Notes under the pieces: model-generated
Database searches by the model: none
What the model was told of the DNA's origin: nothing
What the model saw: only the letters and a program-made list of their open reading frames with translations
Translations under genes and position numbers: made by a program
Source of the DNA: a virus
Reading direction: 5' to 3' (one strand)
DNA: 61,790 bases
Virus record (IMG/VR): IMGVR_UViG_3300050821_016472
Coordinates: 1-61,790 of that record
Part shown: positions 22,607-32,588 of the stretch, piece after piece
Layout of the letters: each line of letters starts with the position of its first letter
Numbering within the stretch: the first letter of the stretch is position 1

Positions 22607-25530
22607 GCCAAGCCGAAGCCGTAGTCGTTGAGCTGGTCGTCGGCCCCACCGGTGCAACCGGCGGCACCGGCGCGGCGGGGAACACGGGCGCCACCGGCGC
22701 CGCGGGCGCGACGGGGGGCACGGGCCCGGTCGGGCCGCCGGGGCCGACGGGTGCCGTGGGTGGCCCGGGTGCGGTCGGTGGTCTCGGCCCTACCGGCCCC
22801 GCCGGCGCAACCGGTGCGACGGGTGGTACGGGCGCGGCGGGTGACGTCGGCCCTACGGGTGCGACCGGCGCGATGGGGCCGGCGGGTCCGACGGGCTCGG
22901 CGGGTCCGACCGGCGCCGCGGGCTCGGCGGGTGTGACCGGGCCGCAAGGCGCGACCGGCGCCACGGGCGGCACGGGTGCAACGGGGGCGACCGGCTCGGC
23001 CGGCCCCGCGGGCGCTACGGGGGCGGCAGGCGCGACCGGCAGCGCGGGGGTGGCGGGTGGCACCGGTGCGACCGGCGCGGCCGGCAGCGCGGGGCCCACG
23101 GGGCCCACGGGGCCAAGCGGTGCCACGGGCGCGACCGGCGCCGCCGGCGGTGTGGGGCCGACCGGTGCGGCGGGGGCGACCGGTGCGACCGGCACCGCCG
23201 GCGTCACCGGGGCGACCGGCGGGACGGGACCGACGGGCGCTCAAGGTGCGACCGGCGTGGCGGGCCCCACGGGTGCCACGGGCTCGGCGGGCACCGACGG
23301 CGCTCAAGGCGTCACCGGCCCGACGGGCGCCACGGGCGCGCAGGGCACACCGGGCGCGGTGGGCGCAACCGGCGCCACCGGCAACGTCGGCCCCGGGGGC
23401 AACGTCGGCGCGACCGGCGGCACCGGCCCGCAGGGGAATACCGGCCCCACCGGCCCCCAAGGCTTGCCCGGCATCCCGGGGCCGCAGGGCCCCGCGGGCT
23501 CGGGTGGCAGCGGTGGCGGCGGCACGGGCCCCACCGGCGCTCAGGGGAACACCGGCCCGACCGGTGCGACCGGCGCAACGGGCACGGCGGGCACGAACGG
23601 CTCGACGGGCGCAACGGGTGCAACCGGTGCGACGGGATCCGGTGGCTCGGCGAACACCGAAGAGAAGGAACCGGTCGATCTCTTCATCGGCGGCGGCCTC
23701 GCCGCGCTCGCGCCCTTCTCGGCGGCGGGCGTGACGATCCAGCCGCCCGGGTGCCTCTGGGTCAATGACCCCTTCACCGACACCACGCAGACACGCTTTA
23801 CAATCGTCAAGGACTCGACGGTCACGGTCACGAGCACGAGCGGCGAGATCACCGTCGTCAACGTCGGGCTCGACGCGAACACGTGGATCTCGGAAGGGCA
23901 GGCGTTGCCCGCGCTCAATGCATGCGTCTCGGTCGAGATCCTCGCCGCGAGCAACTCCGGGGGGACGCCCGTTTACGAGGATTACTCGGTCGGCTTCGGT
24001 GAAACCGGCACGCTCGCGAACTCGGGGTACGGGTTCTTCGCGTGCTGGTCAAAGCAAGCCGGCAACGTGCACTTCCAGGTCTTCAACGGCTCCAACCAGA
24101 ACAACCTCGCGAGCGTCTCGGTCGCGTGGGTGGCGCCGTTCTTCCTCGGCATGTCGATGGTCGCGGGCTCACTTTGCTGTTGGTACAAGAAGCTCGTCAC
24201 CGACCCGTGGACGTTCATCACGAGTTACGACGCCTCGAGCCTCTTCGAGCCGCGAGCGCACGGCTCGTACGTGATGAGCCAGTGGCACGGGATGATCCAC
24301 ACGGCGAGCAAGGCATTCTCGACGGGCGGACCATCGACCACCGTGAGCTTCACGAACCTCAAGATCGGGCTCTTCGGCGCGTGCGGTATGCGCGACATCG
24401 CCGTCGTGACGAACCCCGCGGGCACGCCGATCAACCCGAGCGGCGACGTCGTCTACCTGACCACGAGCCTGCTCGACGAGCGCGCCGCCGGCTTCATGGG
24501 GCTCATGTCCTACGACCTCACGTCGCGGACGCTCACGATGCTCGGCTCGTTCTGGAACAACCGCATCACGCCAAGCGGCACGAGCGCGGCGCCGTCGATC
24601 ACCCTCGCGGGCACGTTCGGCGTCACCAACGGATCGGCGGTGGTCTCAACGACGAGCAACCTCGTCGGCGGTAACGGTCTGATCGCGGCGGTATACCCCG
24701 GCGCCGTCGTGGACTTTGGCGCGCAGTCGCTCACGCCCTACGTCGTGCAATCGGTGGGATCGAGCTCGATCACGCTGACCGCGGTGTACACGGGCACGAC
24801 GAACGGCGCGACGACCGCGCGGCTCGGCGTGGTGCAAGACGACGACGCGGGGCAGTTGATCGACAACCAAGATGGGACGTTCCACTTCCTCGCAACGACA
24901 TGGGGCAACCAGGGCACGCAGACCGGCAACATCCACATCTCGCACAAGCTCGAAACGGTCTTGAACCTATACTCGGGCGGCAACGTCATCACGCAGGCGA
25001 AGACCTTCTCGCTCCCGAACCCCACGGGCGCCGGCGAGTACGATCCGAACATGGTGCTCGTCTCGGGCACATGGTACCTCGCGGTCGCCTCGGGTACGGT
25101 CTCGCAAGCGGGCAACCCGAGCCAGGTCTTCCCGTTCCTCGCGAGCAGCACCGACCTCGTCACGTGGAGCGAGGTGGGGCGCGACCCGGCGACGAGCTTC
25201 CAAGGCGAGGGCTCGCGCACCGTGTTCCTCGCGGGGCAGCATTGGTTCCTTTGGTCGAGCTGGCCGCCGAGCGTGTACTCGCTCCCGGACACGTACCCCG
25301 AGCTGCCCGGCTACCGAGACTGCAACGTCTACGACATCACCATGACGAAGCGAGGGAACTTCCTGATCCCGCAGTACCAGAACGACACGTACCCGCCGCA
25401 CCCGATGATCATCCCGCACGGGCACTTCGCGCACCTGATCACCTTCGACGGCGCCAAGTTCAATAACGTCGCGGACACGAACGGGAACCTCCGGCACTAC
25501 CGCGCCGATCGGTACCGGGCCTGGCAGTAG
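22603..25530 (+). CDS. Collagen-like tail fibre with beta-propeller-like tip
   Basis: 975 residues from ATG at 22603 (ATGA overlap). A short N-terminus ([11 protein letters not shown]) leads into about 110 Gly-X-Y triplets (residues about 13-345), mostly GAT, GPT and GAA, which would form a trimeric triple helix. Residues about 350-580 are a beta-rich stalk. The last 390 residues contain [19 protein letters not shown] and a later [14 protein letters not shown], hallmarks of blades in GH43/GH32-type propellers, so the tip probably binds or cleaves a host glycan. Catalytic acids were not confirmed. Receptor-binding fibre is the likely role. Confidence 0.75.
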   Translation: MSQAEAVVVELVVGPTGATGGTGAAGNTGATGAAGATGGTGPVGPPGPTGAVGGPGAVGGLGPTGPAGATGATGGTGAAGDVGPTGATGAMGPAGPTGSAGPTGAAGSAGVTGPQGATGATGGTGATGATGSAGPAGATGAAGATGSAGVAGGTGATGAAGSAGPTGPTGPSGATGATGAAGGVGPTGAAGATGATGTAGVTGATGGTGPTGAQGATGVAGPTGATGSAGTDGAQGVTGPTGATGAQGTPGAVGATGATGNVGPGGNVGATGGTGPQGNTGPTGPQGLPGIPGPQGPAGSGGSGGGGTGPTGAQGNTGPTGATGATGTAGTNGSTGATGATGATGSGGSANTEEKEPVDLFIGGGLAALAPFSAAGVTIQPPGCLWVNDPFTDTTQTRFTIVKDSTVTVTSTSGEITVVNVGLDANTWISEGQALPALNACVSVEILAASNSGGTPVYEDYSVGFGETGTLANSGYGFFACWSKQAGNVHFQVFNGSNQNNLASVSVAWVAPFFLGMSMVAGSLCCWYKKLVTDPWTFITSYDASSLFEPRAHGSYVMSQWHGMIHTASKAFSTGGPSTTVSFTNLKIGLFGACGMRDIAVVTNPAGTPINPSGDVVYLTTSLLDERAAGFMGLMSYDLTSRTLTMLGSFWNNRITPSGTSAAPSITLAGTFGVTNGSAVVSTTSNLVGGNGLIAAVYPGAVVDFGAQSLTPYVVQSVGSSSITLTAVYTGTTNGATTARLGVVQDDDAGQLIDNQDGTFHFLATTWGNQGTQTGNIHISHKLETVLNLYSGGNVITQAKTFSLPNPTGAGEYDPNMVLVSGTWYLAVASGTVSQAGNPSQVFPFLASSTDLVTWSEVGRDPATSFQGEGSRTVFLAGQHWFLWSSWPPSVYSLPDTYPELPGYRDCNVYDITMTKRGNFLIPQYQNDTYPPHPMIIPHGHFAHLITFDGAKFNNVADTNGNLRHYRADRYRAWQ

Positions 25531-25557
25531 CTCGCTCGCGACGGCCCACGGGCTCGG

Positions 25558-25566
25558 TGATAGCGT
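25558..25566 (+). promoter_or_regulatory. Extended -10 (TGATAGCGT), leaderless type
   Basis: TGATAGCGT, six bases, then ATG at 25573 of the second collagen-like fibre. Confidence 0.55.
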
Positions 25567-25572
25567 TGCCGC

Positions 25573-27942
25573 ATGTCGTTCGGCTTCGAGGATCCCGAGC
25601 ACGTAGTCATCGAGCTCGTGGTCGGGCCCACGGGCGCGACGGGTGGCACCGGCGCCGCGGGTAACACCGGGGCGACCGGCGCCGCCGGTGCGACGGGTGG
25701 CACCGGGCCGGTAGGCCCACCCGGCCCGACCGGCGCGGCCGGTGGCCCCGGCGCGCAAGGCAACCCCGGCGCGCCCGGCCCCACCGGCGTGCAAGGTAAC
25801 GCGGGCCCCACCGGGGCCACGGGGAACACCGGCGCGACGGGCGCAACGGGTGCTCAAGGGAACACCGGGCCGACCGGCGCGCAAGGTGTCGCGGGTGCGG
25901 CGGGCACCGCGGGCACCGCCGGCGCGACGGGATCGACCGGCGCGACGGGTGCGACGGGTGCGCTCGGCCCCACGGGGGCGACGGGATCGACCGGTGCTAC
26001 GGGCGTCGGTGTGACCGGGCCCACCGGTGCGACGGGTGCTGCGGGCGTGGACGGTGCGGCGGGGGCAACCGGCGCCATCGGTGCCGCGGGCTCGGCCGGC
26101 GCCACCGGGCCGACCGGTGCGACTGGTGCCGCGGGTACGGCGGGGGCGACGGGTGCCGCGGGTGCCAACGGCACGAACGGGGCAACGGGCGCCGCGGGCC
26201 CTACCGGCGCGACAGGCGCGGCGGGGCCGACGGGGGCCACGGGTGCCCAAGGCGTGACCGGCGCGGCCGGCGTGACCGGCGCCACGGGCGCGGCGGGGCC
26301 CTCGGGTGCCACGGGGGGAACCGGCGCCACCGGCGCGCAAGGGCCGGCCGGCGGCACGGGGCCGATCGGTGGCGTGGGTGCGACCGGGCCCGGGGGTGCC
26401 ACCGGGGCAACGGGTGCGGCGGGGGCGGCCGGGGGTACCGGTGCAACCGGGCCGACCGGGCCGCAAGGTGCAACGGGCGCGGCGGGCCTCAACGGCGCGA
26501 CGGGCGGGATCGGCCCCACCGGCGCGGCCGGCGCCACCGGCCCCACCGGGGCAACCGGCGCTCAGGGCGTGCAAGGTGCGGCCGGCGCCACGGGTGCGAC
26601 CGGGAACGTGGGGCCCGCCGGTGACCTCGGCGCAACCGGCGCCACGGGGCCGCAAGGTGCCACGGGCCCGCAAGGCAACGTCGGCCCCACGGGGAACACG
26701 GGCGCGCAAGGGATCCCCGGTGCCTTTGCCGGCATCGGGAACACCGGTGCAACGGGCGCTCTCGGCCCGGTCGGCCCGACGGGTCCGATCGGCCCCACCG
26801 GCGCCACCGGGGCGACGGGGGCCACCGGGGCTCAAGGGATCACAGGCCCGACCGGGGCAACGGGTGCGACCGGCGCTCAGGGCATCACCGGCCCCACCGG
26901 CGCCACGGGTACCGCGGGGACGAACGGGACCAACGGGGCAACCGGCGCAACGGGGTCCACCGGCGCGACCGGCGGTACGGGCCCCACCGGTGCGACGGGG
27001 CCAACGGGCGCGACGGGCTCGCAGGGGATCACAGGGCCCACCGGCGCCACGGGCGCAACGGGGCCGGGCGGCGCGGGCTCGATCGGGCCGTACGGTGGGG
27101 CCGCGACGTTCTCGTATACGTTCGACACGGGCACGAGCAACGCGGACCCGGGCTCGGGGAAGCTGCGCGTGAACAACGCGACCGAGAACACGTCGACGGC
27201 GGTCTACGTGAGCAAGACCGACGCGAACTCGGCGACTCTCACGAACGCCCTCGCGCAGTTCGACGCGAGCACCTCGACGCTCAAGGGCTATATCCGGCTC
27301 GTCAAGGTCTCGGATACCACGCAATTCATCCTCTTCTCGATCTCGAGCCGCACCGATCACACCGCGTACACCGAGCTCGCGGTCACCGAGATCACGTCGA
27401 ACACGGCGAGCCCCTTCGTTGCGAGCGACGCGATCCTCATGGCGTTCGATCGGAACGGAGACCTCGGGCCCACGGGGGCAACCGGCGCGACCGGCACGGC
27501 GGGATCGAACGGGGCGACGGGCGCAACGGGTGCAACCGGCGCCACCGGTACGAACGGATCGAACGGCGCCACCGGTGCGACCGGGGCAACGGGTGCGACC
27601 GGTGCCACCGGGGCCACCGGCGCAAGCGGGTCGTTCGTCGGTGGCTCGACGCAGACCACGGGCACAACGAACCTCGCCGTCGGCGCGACTTACAACCGCG
27701 CGAACGCCACCGGTGCGCAATGCGTCTACCAGCTCCCTGCGAGCGACTCGGACGGCGCCCCCCACCAGATTGCGCTCATCGGCGGGACGTTCGGGTACAA
27801 GGTCACGCCCCCCACCGGGTGGTCGCTGATCAACCCGAACACCGGCGCCACGCTCGCGGCGAACGCCTCGTACACCTCGACGACGATCGAGGCGTACACG
27901 TGGGTCGCCGACACGACAGACACGCTTTACATCCCGTTCTAA
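25573..27942 (+). CDS. Collagen-like fibre protein, paralogue of preceding gene
   Basis: 789 residues from ATG at 25573. After a short N-terminus ([10 protein letters not shown]) the first 45 residues of collagen triplets are nearly identical to the preceding fibre. The triplet region spans residues about 17-500, is followed by a beta domain (about 505-630), a second short collagen stretch (631-687) and a C-terminal beta domain of about 100 residues. Triplets use Thr heavily in third position. Likely a second, longer fibre or an alternative fibre; it lacks the propeller tip. Confidence 0.75.
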   Translation: MSFGFEDPEHVVIELVVGPTGATGGTGAAGNTGATGAAGATGGTGPVGPPGPTGAAGGPGAQGNPGAPGPTGVQGNAGPTGATGNTGATGATGAQGNTGPTGAQGVAGAAGTAGTAGATGSTGATGATGALGPTGATGSTGATGVGVTGPTGATGAAGVDGAAGATGAIGAAGSAGATGPTGATGAAGTAGATGAAGANGTNGATGAAGPTGATGAAGPTGATGAQGVTGAAGVTGATGAAGPSGATGGTGATGAQGPAGGTGPIGGVGATGPGGATGATGAAGAAGGTGATGPTGPQGATGAAGLNGATGGIGPTGAAGATGPTGATGAQGVQGAAGATGATGNVGPAGDLGATGATGPQGATGPQGNVGPTGNTGAQGIPGAFAGIGNTGATGALGPVGPTGPIGPTGATGATGATGAQGITGPTGATGATGAQGITGPTGATGTAGTNGTNGATGATGSTGATGGTGPTGATGPTGATGSQGITGPTGATGATGPGGAGSIGPYGGAATFSYTFDTGTSNADPGSGKLRVNNATENTSTAVYVSKTDANSATLTNALAQFDASTSTLKGYIRLVKVSDTTQFILFSISSRTDHTAYTELAVTEITSNTASPFVASDAILMAFDRNGDLGPTGATGATGTAGSNGATGATGATGATGTNGSNGATGATGATGATGATGATGASGSFVGGSTQTTGTTNLAVGATYNRANATGAQCVYQLPASDSDGAPHQIALIGGTFGYKVTPPTGWSLINPNTGATLAANASYTSTTIEAYTWVADTTDTLYIPF

Positions 27943-27951
27943 GGAGCCCCG

Positions 27952-29133
27952 ATGGACCTCAAGAAGTACACGCCCGCCTCCGCGCTCGCCGCGCTCGTGC
28001 TCGCGGTGGTCTCGCTCGTCTTGAGCCTCGGGCCCCACGCCTCGGGCGCACCACCGCTCGGCAAGGTCGGCAACCGTGCGAACCCCACCGGCACCGGCTT
28101 CGTCCACCAGACCGGCGGCGTCGCCGACACGGCGGCCCTCTCGGCGGCCTCGGTGGGGACCGCCGCCGGGCGCGCCTCGAGCGCGGGCGCGAGCACGCTC
28201 TTCGCCGGCACGGACAACGCGGAGCTTTCGATCGACGACCCCACCGCGTCGGCATGGCGGAACTTCGGGATTACCCGTCAGCTCGTGAAGCCCCCGCTCG
28301 CGAGCTCGTACACGATCGCCGGCACCGTGGGCGTCCTCCAGCGCGGTGACTCGTTCCTTGCGATGTGCCCCGACGGCGGCGGTAACGGGAACATGGGGCT
28401 CCAATCTCAGACGCTCTCCACGAGCACGTTCTGGATGGTCACCCTCGTCGCGCAGTGGGCGCCGTACTTCACGCATACGCAATATCCGGACTTCGGGCTC
28501 TGCGTGAGCACGGGCACCACCACGAGCGACACGGCGTATTGCCTGTCGAGCTGGTTGAACAACGGCACCCCGGGGATGCACAACCAGACCGAGCACCCCG
28601 GCGCGGGGCGGATCACTCTCGGTTACGAGCAAAGCGCGGTCTTCAACCAGTTCGCCGGCGGGAACGGGCTCAACTGGTTTCGGTTCCTCATGGACGGGAC
28701 CGACCTGCACGAGCAGTGGTCGAACAACGGCATCGTTTGGTCCGACTACGAAACGATCGCGGCCCCGAGCTCGCTGCTCTACTACGGCTGGACCATGGGC
28801 TCGCCGGGGGGCGGGAACGGTCAGAGCTTCGCGGTCATCTATGAAAACAACTACTCGACGAGCCCGAACGTCACCTCGGCCACGGTCTCGACGTGCACCA
28901 CCTCGGGCAACCCCACCACGATCACGACGCAGGCCGCCCACAACTTCATCAGCGGGGACACGGTGGCGATCCACGGCAGCACCGGGAACACCGCGATCAA
29001 TACCGGCACGGGGAACGACCTCTCGGGCGGCTGGGGAATCAAGGTCACGGGCTCGACGACGTTCCAGGTCTCGGCGACCGGCAACGGGAGCTGCACGAGC
29101 GGCAACGGGACGATCGTGATGCTCTCGCGCTAG
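27952..29133 (+). CDS. Putative exported or virion beta-rich protein
   Basis: 393 residues from ATG at 27952 with AAGGAG at 27941-27946. Residues 9-28 (SALAALVLAVVSLVLSLGPH) form a hydrophobic segment after a short basic start, a signal peptide or signal anchor. The rest is beta-rich with many Thr, Gly, Asn and Ser, like virion or secreted adhesin domains. The C-terminal domain (FISGDTVAIHGSTGNTAINT) resembles phage fibre modules. It ends convergently with the minus-strand gene at 29130, the stops overlapping. Confidence 0.6.
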   Translation: MDLKKYTPASALAALVLAVVSLVLSLGPHASGAPPLGKVGNRANPTGTGFVHQTGGVADTAALSAASVGTAAGRASSAGASTLFAGTDNAELSIDDPTASAWRNFGITRQLVKPPLASSYTIAGTVGVLQRGDSFLAMCPDGGGNGNMGLQSQTLSTSTFWMVTLVAQWAPYFTHTQYPDFGLCVSTGTTTSDTAYCLSSWLNNGTPGMHNQTEHPGAGRITLGYEQSAVFNQFAGGNGLNWFRFLMDGTDLHEQWSNNGIVWSDYETIAAPSSLLYYGWTMGSPGGGNGQSFAVIYENNYSTSPNVTSATVSTCTTSGNPTTITTQAAHNFISGDTVAIHGSTGNTAINTGTGNDLSGGWGIKVTGSTTFQVSATGNGSCTSGNGTIVMLSR

Positions 29134-29582
29134 TTGGGCCGGAAGCCCGCGAGCGCCGCCACGATCACCGCGCCGCGGATCTCGAGGCGGTCGAGCGTGT
29201 GGCCCACCGCCTCGCGCACCACCTTGCGCACGTAGCGGCGCGCATGGCGGGGGTAGCGCTTCACGCACGCCTCCTCCACCACGAGCCGGATCGACTCGAG
29301 GGTCGAGGGGCTCGGCGCGTGCCCGGCGAACGGCGCGACCGCGCGCTTGATGACCTCGTGCAGCGCGCGCTCCTCGCGCCACACGGGGTCGGGCTTGCTC
29401 GCCTCGGCCACGAGGAGCGAGAGCTCGCCCGAGCGCACGCGCCCGGTCACGATCTCGATCGCGCGCTCGAGGGTCGTCTCGCGATCGATGCGGCGGCGCT
29501 CGATGTAGGACTTGAGGACTCGGAACGCGAGCGGATCGCGTACGAGCTCGCGGAGGGCGGTGTACGGGTCGGCGGCGCTCAT
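29130..29582 (-). CDS. Hypothetical helical protein
   Basis: 150 residues read leftward from ATG at 29582. Helical and charged throughout (LRELVRDPLAFRVLKSYIER), with a basic C-terminal third rich in Arg and His. On the minus strand TATAAC lies nine bases upstream of the ATG, again without a ribosome-binding site. It is convergent with the fibre module, overlapping its last stop by four bases. Confidence 0.6.
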   Translation of the reverse strand: MSAADPYTALRELVRDPLAFRVLKSYIERRRIDRETTLERAIEIVTGRVRSGELSLLVAEASKPDPVWREERALHEVIKRAVAPFAGHAPSPSTLESIRLVVEEACVKRYPRHARRYVRKVVREAVGHTLDRLEIRGAVIVAALAGFRPN

Positions 29583-29591
29583 GACCCCGCC

Positions 29592-29597
29592 GTTATA
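29592..29597 (-). promoter_or_regulatory. -10-like element (TATAAC), leaderless type
   Basis: On the minus strand TATAAC is followed by nine bases and ATG at 29582. Confidence 0.5.
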
Positions 29598-29608
29598 CCC
29601 CGGAACGA

Positions 29609-29643
29609 CGAAGCCCGCCCGGCTTGCGCCGTGCGGGCCTTCG
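29609..29643. terminator. GC hairpin between two minus-strand genes
   Basis: A ten-pair inverted repeat (CGAAGCCCGC against GCGGGCCTTCG, one bulged base) with a 14-base loop. It follows the lipoprotein gene in the direction of transcription and has no T-run. Confidence 0.5.
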
Positions 29644-29662
29644 TGTGCGAGTGGTGTAGCGG

Positions 29663-30373
29663 TCAGCCGGGGTGCACGCAAGTGATGACGGCGGAGACGT
29701 TCACGGCGTGGCTCTGTGCGGTGCCGTTGCTCGCGGCGCAGACGCGGCACTGGTAGGCGTTCGCCGGCGGTTGCTTCTGACCGAGCGAGTTCTGCACGAG
29801 GGGCGAGGGGAGCGCCTGGCCGAGGAACTCGCCGTACGTGGCGAGCGTGTTCGCGTCCCAGATGCACGAGCCCCCGAGCATGATGTCGCCGGCGGTGCAG
29901 CTCGCGGTGGCGAAGCCGCACGTGACCTCGCCCGCGGAGCTCGTGGTCGAGAAGAACGAGCCCGGGCCGGGGGCATAGATCTGGTAGACGCTCGAGGCCG
30001 AGAGCCCGGGGCCCTGGGGGCCAACGGGGCCGGCGGGGCCTTGCGGGCCGACCGGGCCTTGCGCGCCCTCACCACCCGCGGGGCCAACGGGGCCGGCGGG
30101 GCCTTGCACGCCCGGGATCCCCTGCGGGCCGACCGGGCCCGGTGCACCCGTGGCGCCCGGCGCGCCGGCGGGGCCCTGCGTGCCGTCAACGCCGGCGGCA
30201 CCCGTGGGCCCCATCGGGCCCGCCGAGCCGTCAGCGCCCGGCGTGGTGCCGGTGCCGCACGGCGTGACCGAGCCGGTGGGCGCCGGCCCCGTGATCGTAC
30301 CCGTACCCGCCGGCGTACCGCCGCACGCCATGAGCCCGCACACCACAATCGCCGCCGCGAGCACCTTGATCAT
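29663..30373 (-). CDS. Collagen-like lipoprotein
   Basis: 236 residues read leftward from ATG at 30373, with GGAGG eight bases upstream. [19 protein letters not shown] is a lipoprotein signal with lipobox LMAC, Cys17 being the lipidated residue. Residues about 50-125 are Gly-X-Y triplets, and the C-terminal 110 residues hold six or more Cys, probably disulfides. It would sit on the cell envelope of the infected host. Its promoter carries the same operator-like element as the HNH operon, so it may be expressed in the lysogen as a moron. Superinfection exclusion or receptor masking are guesses. Confidence 0.7.
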   Translation of the reverse strand: MIKVLAAAIVVCGLMACGGTPAGTGTITGPAPTGSVTPCGTGTTPGADGSAGPMGPTGAAGVDGTQGPAGAPGATGAPGPVGPQGIPGVQGPAGPVGPAGGEGAQGPVGPQGPAGPVGPQGPGLSASSVYQIYAPGPGSFFSTTSSAGEVTCGFATASCTAGDIMLGGSCIWDANTLATYGEFLGQALPSPLVQNSLGQKQPPANAYQCRVCAASNGTAQSHAVNVSAVITCVHPG

Positions 30374-30414
30374 CGAGTCACCCTCCTCGCCGCGTCCCCG
30401 CGGCATGTCGATGC

Positions 30415-30420
30415 TGTATA
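30415..30420 (-). promoter_or_regulatory. -10-like element (TATACA) of lipoprotein promoter
   Basis: Minus-strand TATACA, 13 bases downstream of the operator-like element at 30434-30453, which covers the -35 position. Confidence 0.5.
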
Positions 30421-30433
30421 GCGCGAACGGTCA

Positions 30434-30453
30434 TGGCGCCAGTATTGGCGCTA
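30434..30453. promoter_or_regulatory. Operator-like element, copy 1
   Basis: 20 bp: palindrome TGGCGCCA, four bases, then TGGCGCTA. 17 of 20 bases match copy 2 at 33050-33069. It precedes the lipoprotein promoter. Confidence 0.55.
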
Positions 30454-30484
30454 CGGTACAACCGAAGATCGGTAGCCGGTCCGC

Positions 30485-30844
30485 CTACCTGATGAGCAGC
30501 ATCAGCAGCCCGGCATCGTCATGGGCGCGCCTGCCGTGACGCCCCTTCGCAACCATATCCCGCTGGTTGTCCGCCTGCGATCCCTCGAAAAGGTGCTCGC
30601 GGCGAACGCACGGCGGGTTGTCGCAATGGTGGAGACCTTGCGGGCTCGGCCACCGCCCCTCGGCGAGGAAGAACGCGACGCAATGAGCGAGGCGACGGCG
30701 GCCATCCACCCGGATCGAGCCGTAGCCAAGCGAGCCTTGTGTCGCGCCGGTCCACTCGTGGCTGGGCCCGAGCTCGGGGCGGTGCGCGGGGATCGGTCCG
30801 TTGAGGTTGACGCGCAAAGCGAAGCGCTCGGCGAGCGGCTTCAA
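30485..30844 (-). CDS. HNH endonuclease
   Basis: 119 residues from TTG at 30844, in a TTGA overlap with the upstream gene. [20 protein letters not shown] (residues about 70-89) is the HNH core, with a His-His pair, CxxxxC zinc ligands, the central Asn/Asp and the third His in REHLFEG. An N-terminal WTGA region with GYGSI is the usual substrate-facing strand. Free-standing HNH nucleases in phages act as homing endonucleases or packaging helpers. It is 60 percent alike to the one at 32585. Confidence 0.8.
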   Translation of the reverse strand: MKPLAERFALRVNLNGPIPAHRPELGPSHEWTGATQGSLGYGSIRVDGRRRLAHCVAFFLAEGRWPSPQGLHHCDNPPCVRREHLFEGSQADNQRDMVAKGRHGRRAHDDAGLLMLLIR

Positions 30845-31050
30845 TTCGCGCTCGCGTGACGCGAACGCTCGGGGCCGATTGGCCGCAGGTCTCGGCTCAT
30901 GTCGCCGCCGGCGACGAGCGCCGGGTCGAGGTGGGGGACCTCGGCGAGGATGCGCGAGGGTGACCAGCCCTCGGCGAGTAGGAGGCGCACGCGCGCGGCA
31001 CGCTCACGCGGCGGCGCCTCGGTCAGGACGTCACGATGATCGGTTCGCAT
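30841..31050 (-). CDS. Small HTH-like protein
   Basis: 69 residues read leftward from ATG at 31050, overlapping the regulator gene by 20 bases. ERAARVRLLLAEGWSPSRIL is helix-turn-helix-like. Small DNA-binding proteins that follow a repressor gene often modulate it, but the function is not established here. Confidence 0.55.
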   Translation of the reverse strand: MRTDHRDVLTEAPPRERAARVRLLLAEGWSPSRILAEVPHLDPALVAGGDMSRDLRPIGPERSRHASAN

Positions 31051-31321
31051 GGCCTCTCTCCTTCCGCTTTTTGCGGCGCTTCTCGAACTCCCGGTACCCC
31101 TTGGCGACGTTCGGGTAGAGGAGCGCCGCGAGCGTGAGCCCGAGCCGCTCGGCAATGCGCCCGAGCGTTGCCTCGGCGAGGGGGCGCCCCCGTTCCCACT
31201 TCACCACCGCGGGCTGCGTCACACCGCAGACCTTCGCGAACTCGTCTTGCGTGAGACCACGCGCGGATCGAACGTCGCGGATGACTTGAGAGAAGAACGA
31301 GGTTGTCTCACCGTCGGGCAT
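31031..31321 (-). CDS. Cro/CI-type (XRE) transcriptional regulator
   Basis: 96 residues read leftward from ATG at 31321. Residues about 12-60 are a classic five-helix HTH of the lambda-repressor type, with RSARGLTQDEFAKVCGVTQP, then VVKWERGRPLAEATLGRIAE. The basic tail (RRKKRKERGHAN) may aid DNA binding. No peptidase domain, so it resembles Cro or a small repressor. It has its own leaderless-type promoter. The TGGCGCC elements at 30434 and 33050 are its possible targets; this is inference. Confidence 0.8.
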   Translation of the reverse strand: MPDGETTSFFSQVIRDVRSARGLTQDEFAKVCGVTQPAVVKWERGRPLAEATLGRIAERLGLTLAALLYPNVAKGYREFEKRRKKRKERGHANRSS

Positions 31322-31327
31322 GGCTGC

Positions 31328-31333
31328 ACCATA
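31328..31333 (-). promoter_or_regulatory. Leaderless-type -10 (TATGGT) of regulator gene
   Basis: Minus-strand TATGGT, six bases, ATG at 31321. It lies in the 32-base gap after the gene at 31354. Confidence 0.55.
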
Positions 31334-31353
31334 ACCCGTGCGTCATTCCGAAG

Positions 31354-31770
31354 CTACCGCGTGCGCGCGCTCGCGTGCTCGAGGGTAGAGCCGCACACGC
31401 AGTCGCGCGCCTCGACCGCGCCGTCGATCTCGTCCGTGCGGGTGTAACGGACCGGGCGCGCGGCCCACTCCTCGGCCGTGTACGCGCACCCGCACCGGCA
31501 CCCCTTGATCAGCTTGCGGCGGATGAGTGCCTCGGTCGCGTCGAAGTAGCGCACGAGGGTGCGCTCGAGGGACGTGAAGCTGACCTCGGGCTCGAGGAGC
31601 TCGCGGCACTCGAGGGCGCGCACGGTGAGCGCGGCGGCCCGGCGCGAGCTCGAGGCGAGCACCACGAGGTCGGGCGTGTCGGTTGTGCTCTCGAAGTAGT
31701 CGAGCAGGGTCAGCTCGAGGGCGGTGAACGCGGGGACGGCGGTGGTTCGGCGTGACGTGGTGGCGGTCAT
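31354..31770 (-). CDS. Hypothetical Cys-containing protein
   Basis: 138 residues read leftward from ATG at 31770 with AGGAG eight bases upstream; a longer frame upstream is rejected. Helical N-half (FTALELTLLDYFESTTDT and a similar FTSLERTLVRYFDAT), which looks like an internal repeat of about 55 residues, then KGCRCGCAY and DCVCGS, a zinc-ribbon-like end. Unknown function. Confidence 0.65.
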   Translation of the reverse strand: MTATTSRRTTAVPAFTALELTLLDYFESTTDTPDLVVLASSSRRAAALTVRALECRELLEPEVSFTSLERTLVRYFDATEALIRRKLIKGCRCGCAYTAEEWAARPVRYTRTDEIDGAVEARDCVCGSTLEHASARTR

Positions 31771-31825
31771 GGTGTGGGGCTCCTTGCCGTGGAAGGGACG
31801 GATCGAGGTGCGGGGCCTTGAGGGC

Positions 31826-32080
31826 TCAAGACCAGAAAGCTTCGGCGCGCGGATCCCACGACGTGGGCGAGTCGGGGACGCACGTGGGGCAGTGCAAGCA
31901 GGGATCGGCCGGCGTGCACCACTCGCGCTCGGGATCGGGGAACGCGGTGGCCACCACCCACATCGCGGCGGTGAGGTGCGCGGTCGGGTCGCTCTCGAGG
32001 AGCTCGCCCGAGGCCCAGTGGTTGGCGAGGACATCGAGCGCGGCGGCGCCGATGAGCAGCTCGACGAGCGCGGCGATCAA
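31826..32080 (-). CDS. Small hypothetical protein
   Basis: 84 residues from TTG at 32080 (TTGA overlap). Hydrophobic start (IAALVELLIGAAALDVL), then a segment with CTPADPCLHCPTC near the C-terminus, four Cys that could bind zinc. Third or fourth gene of the minus-strand operon. Confidence 0.55.
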   Translation of the reverse strand: MIAALVELLIGAAALDVLANHWASGELLESDPTAHLTAAMWVVATAFPDPEREWCTPADPCLHCPTCVPDSPTSWDPRAEAFWS

Positions 32081-32256
32081 GACGCCACCTCGTACCGCAC
32101 GACGATCTGGTAAGCGCCCACGTCTTCGAGCTTCGCCTGCGCGCGCTGCACGGCGGCGGGGAGGCCCTCGGCGCTCGCGCGCACGGTCTTCGTCTTCCGG
32201 ATCGCGCCGCGCCGCGGGACCTCGACGGTGTAGTGGATCTCGGCGAGGGTGCTCAT
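32077..32256 (-). CDS. Small beta-rich protein
   Basis: 59 residues read leftward from ATG at 32256 (ATGA-type overlap with the upstream gene). EIHYTVEVPRRGAIRKTKTV and the following helix and strand suggest a compact alpha/beta domain. Unknown function. Confidence 0.55.
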   Translation of the reverse strand: MSTLAEIHYTVEVPRRGAIRKTKTVRASAEGLPAAVQRAQAKLEDVGAYQIVVRYEVAS

Positions 32257-32588
32257 CGGCGCTCCTCGCTCACGCGCACGATCGCGCCGTTGACCGCGGC
32301 GCGCAGCTCGCGCGCGAGGGTGTCGCCATGGACCGCGATCCGCACGCGGGGGGCGCCGTTGGCGTGGAGGCGATCGCCCCGCTGCCCCGGCGGCTCGACG
32401 CCGATCGACTCGACGCGGAGGTCGCGGGGGTGGTGGAGGCCGGCCTCGAGCAAGTGCACCGCGAGGTGGTAGCACCACGCCCACGCCTCGACGGGCGAGC
32501 GGCACCCGCGGGGCTCCACCGCGTACGCGACCGTACGATCCTCGCCGAGGATGCTCCCCGAGACCGGCACGAGCACCGCGCCGATCAC
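32253..32588 (-). CDS. Hypothetical protein
   Basis: 111 residues from GTG at 32588 (GTGA overlap with the HNH gene). Beta-rich (VIGAVLVPVSGSILGEDRTV), with a central helix AWAWCYHLAVHLLEAG and a strand-rich end. No family recognised. Confidence 0.6.
   Translation of the reverse strand: MIGAVLVPVSGSILGEDRTVAYAVEPRGCRSPVEAWAWCYHLAVHLLEAGLHHPRDLRVESIGVEPPGQRGDRLHANGAPRVRIAVHGDTLARELRAAVNGAIVRVSEERR

Noticed and set aside
22660-23640. Collagen-coding repeats as a CRISPR or satellite array
   Set aside because: Units are 9 bases in phase with codons, vary in sequence and have no spacers; they encode Gly-X-Y triplets.
22566-29382. Long minus-strand frames over the fibre genes (up to 1471 codons)
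   Set aside because: They are complements of Gly-X-Y coding repeats and GC-rich third positions, and show Arg/Pro/Gly composition without domains.
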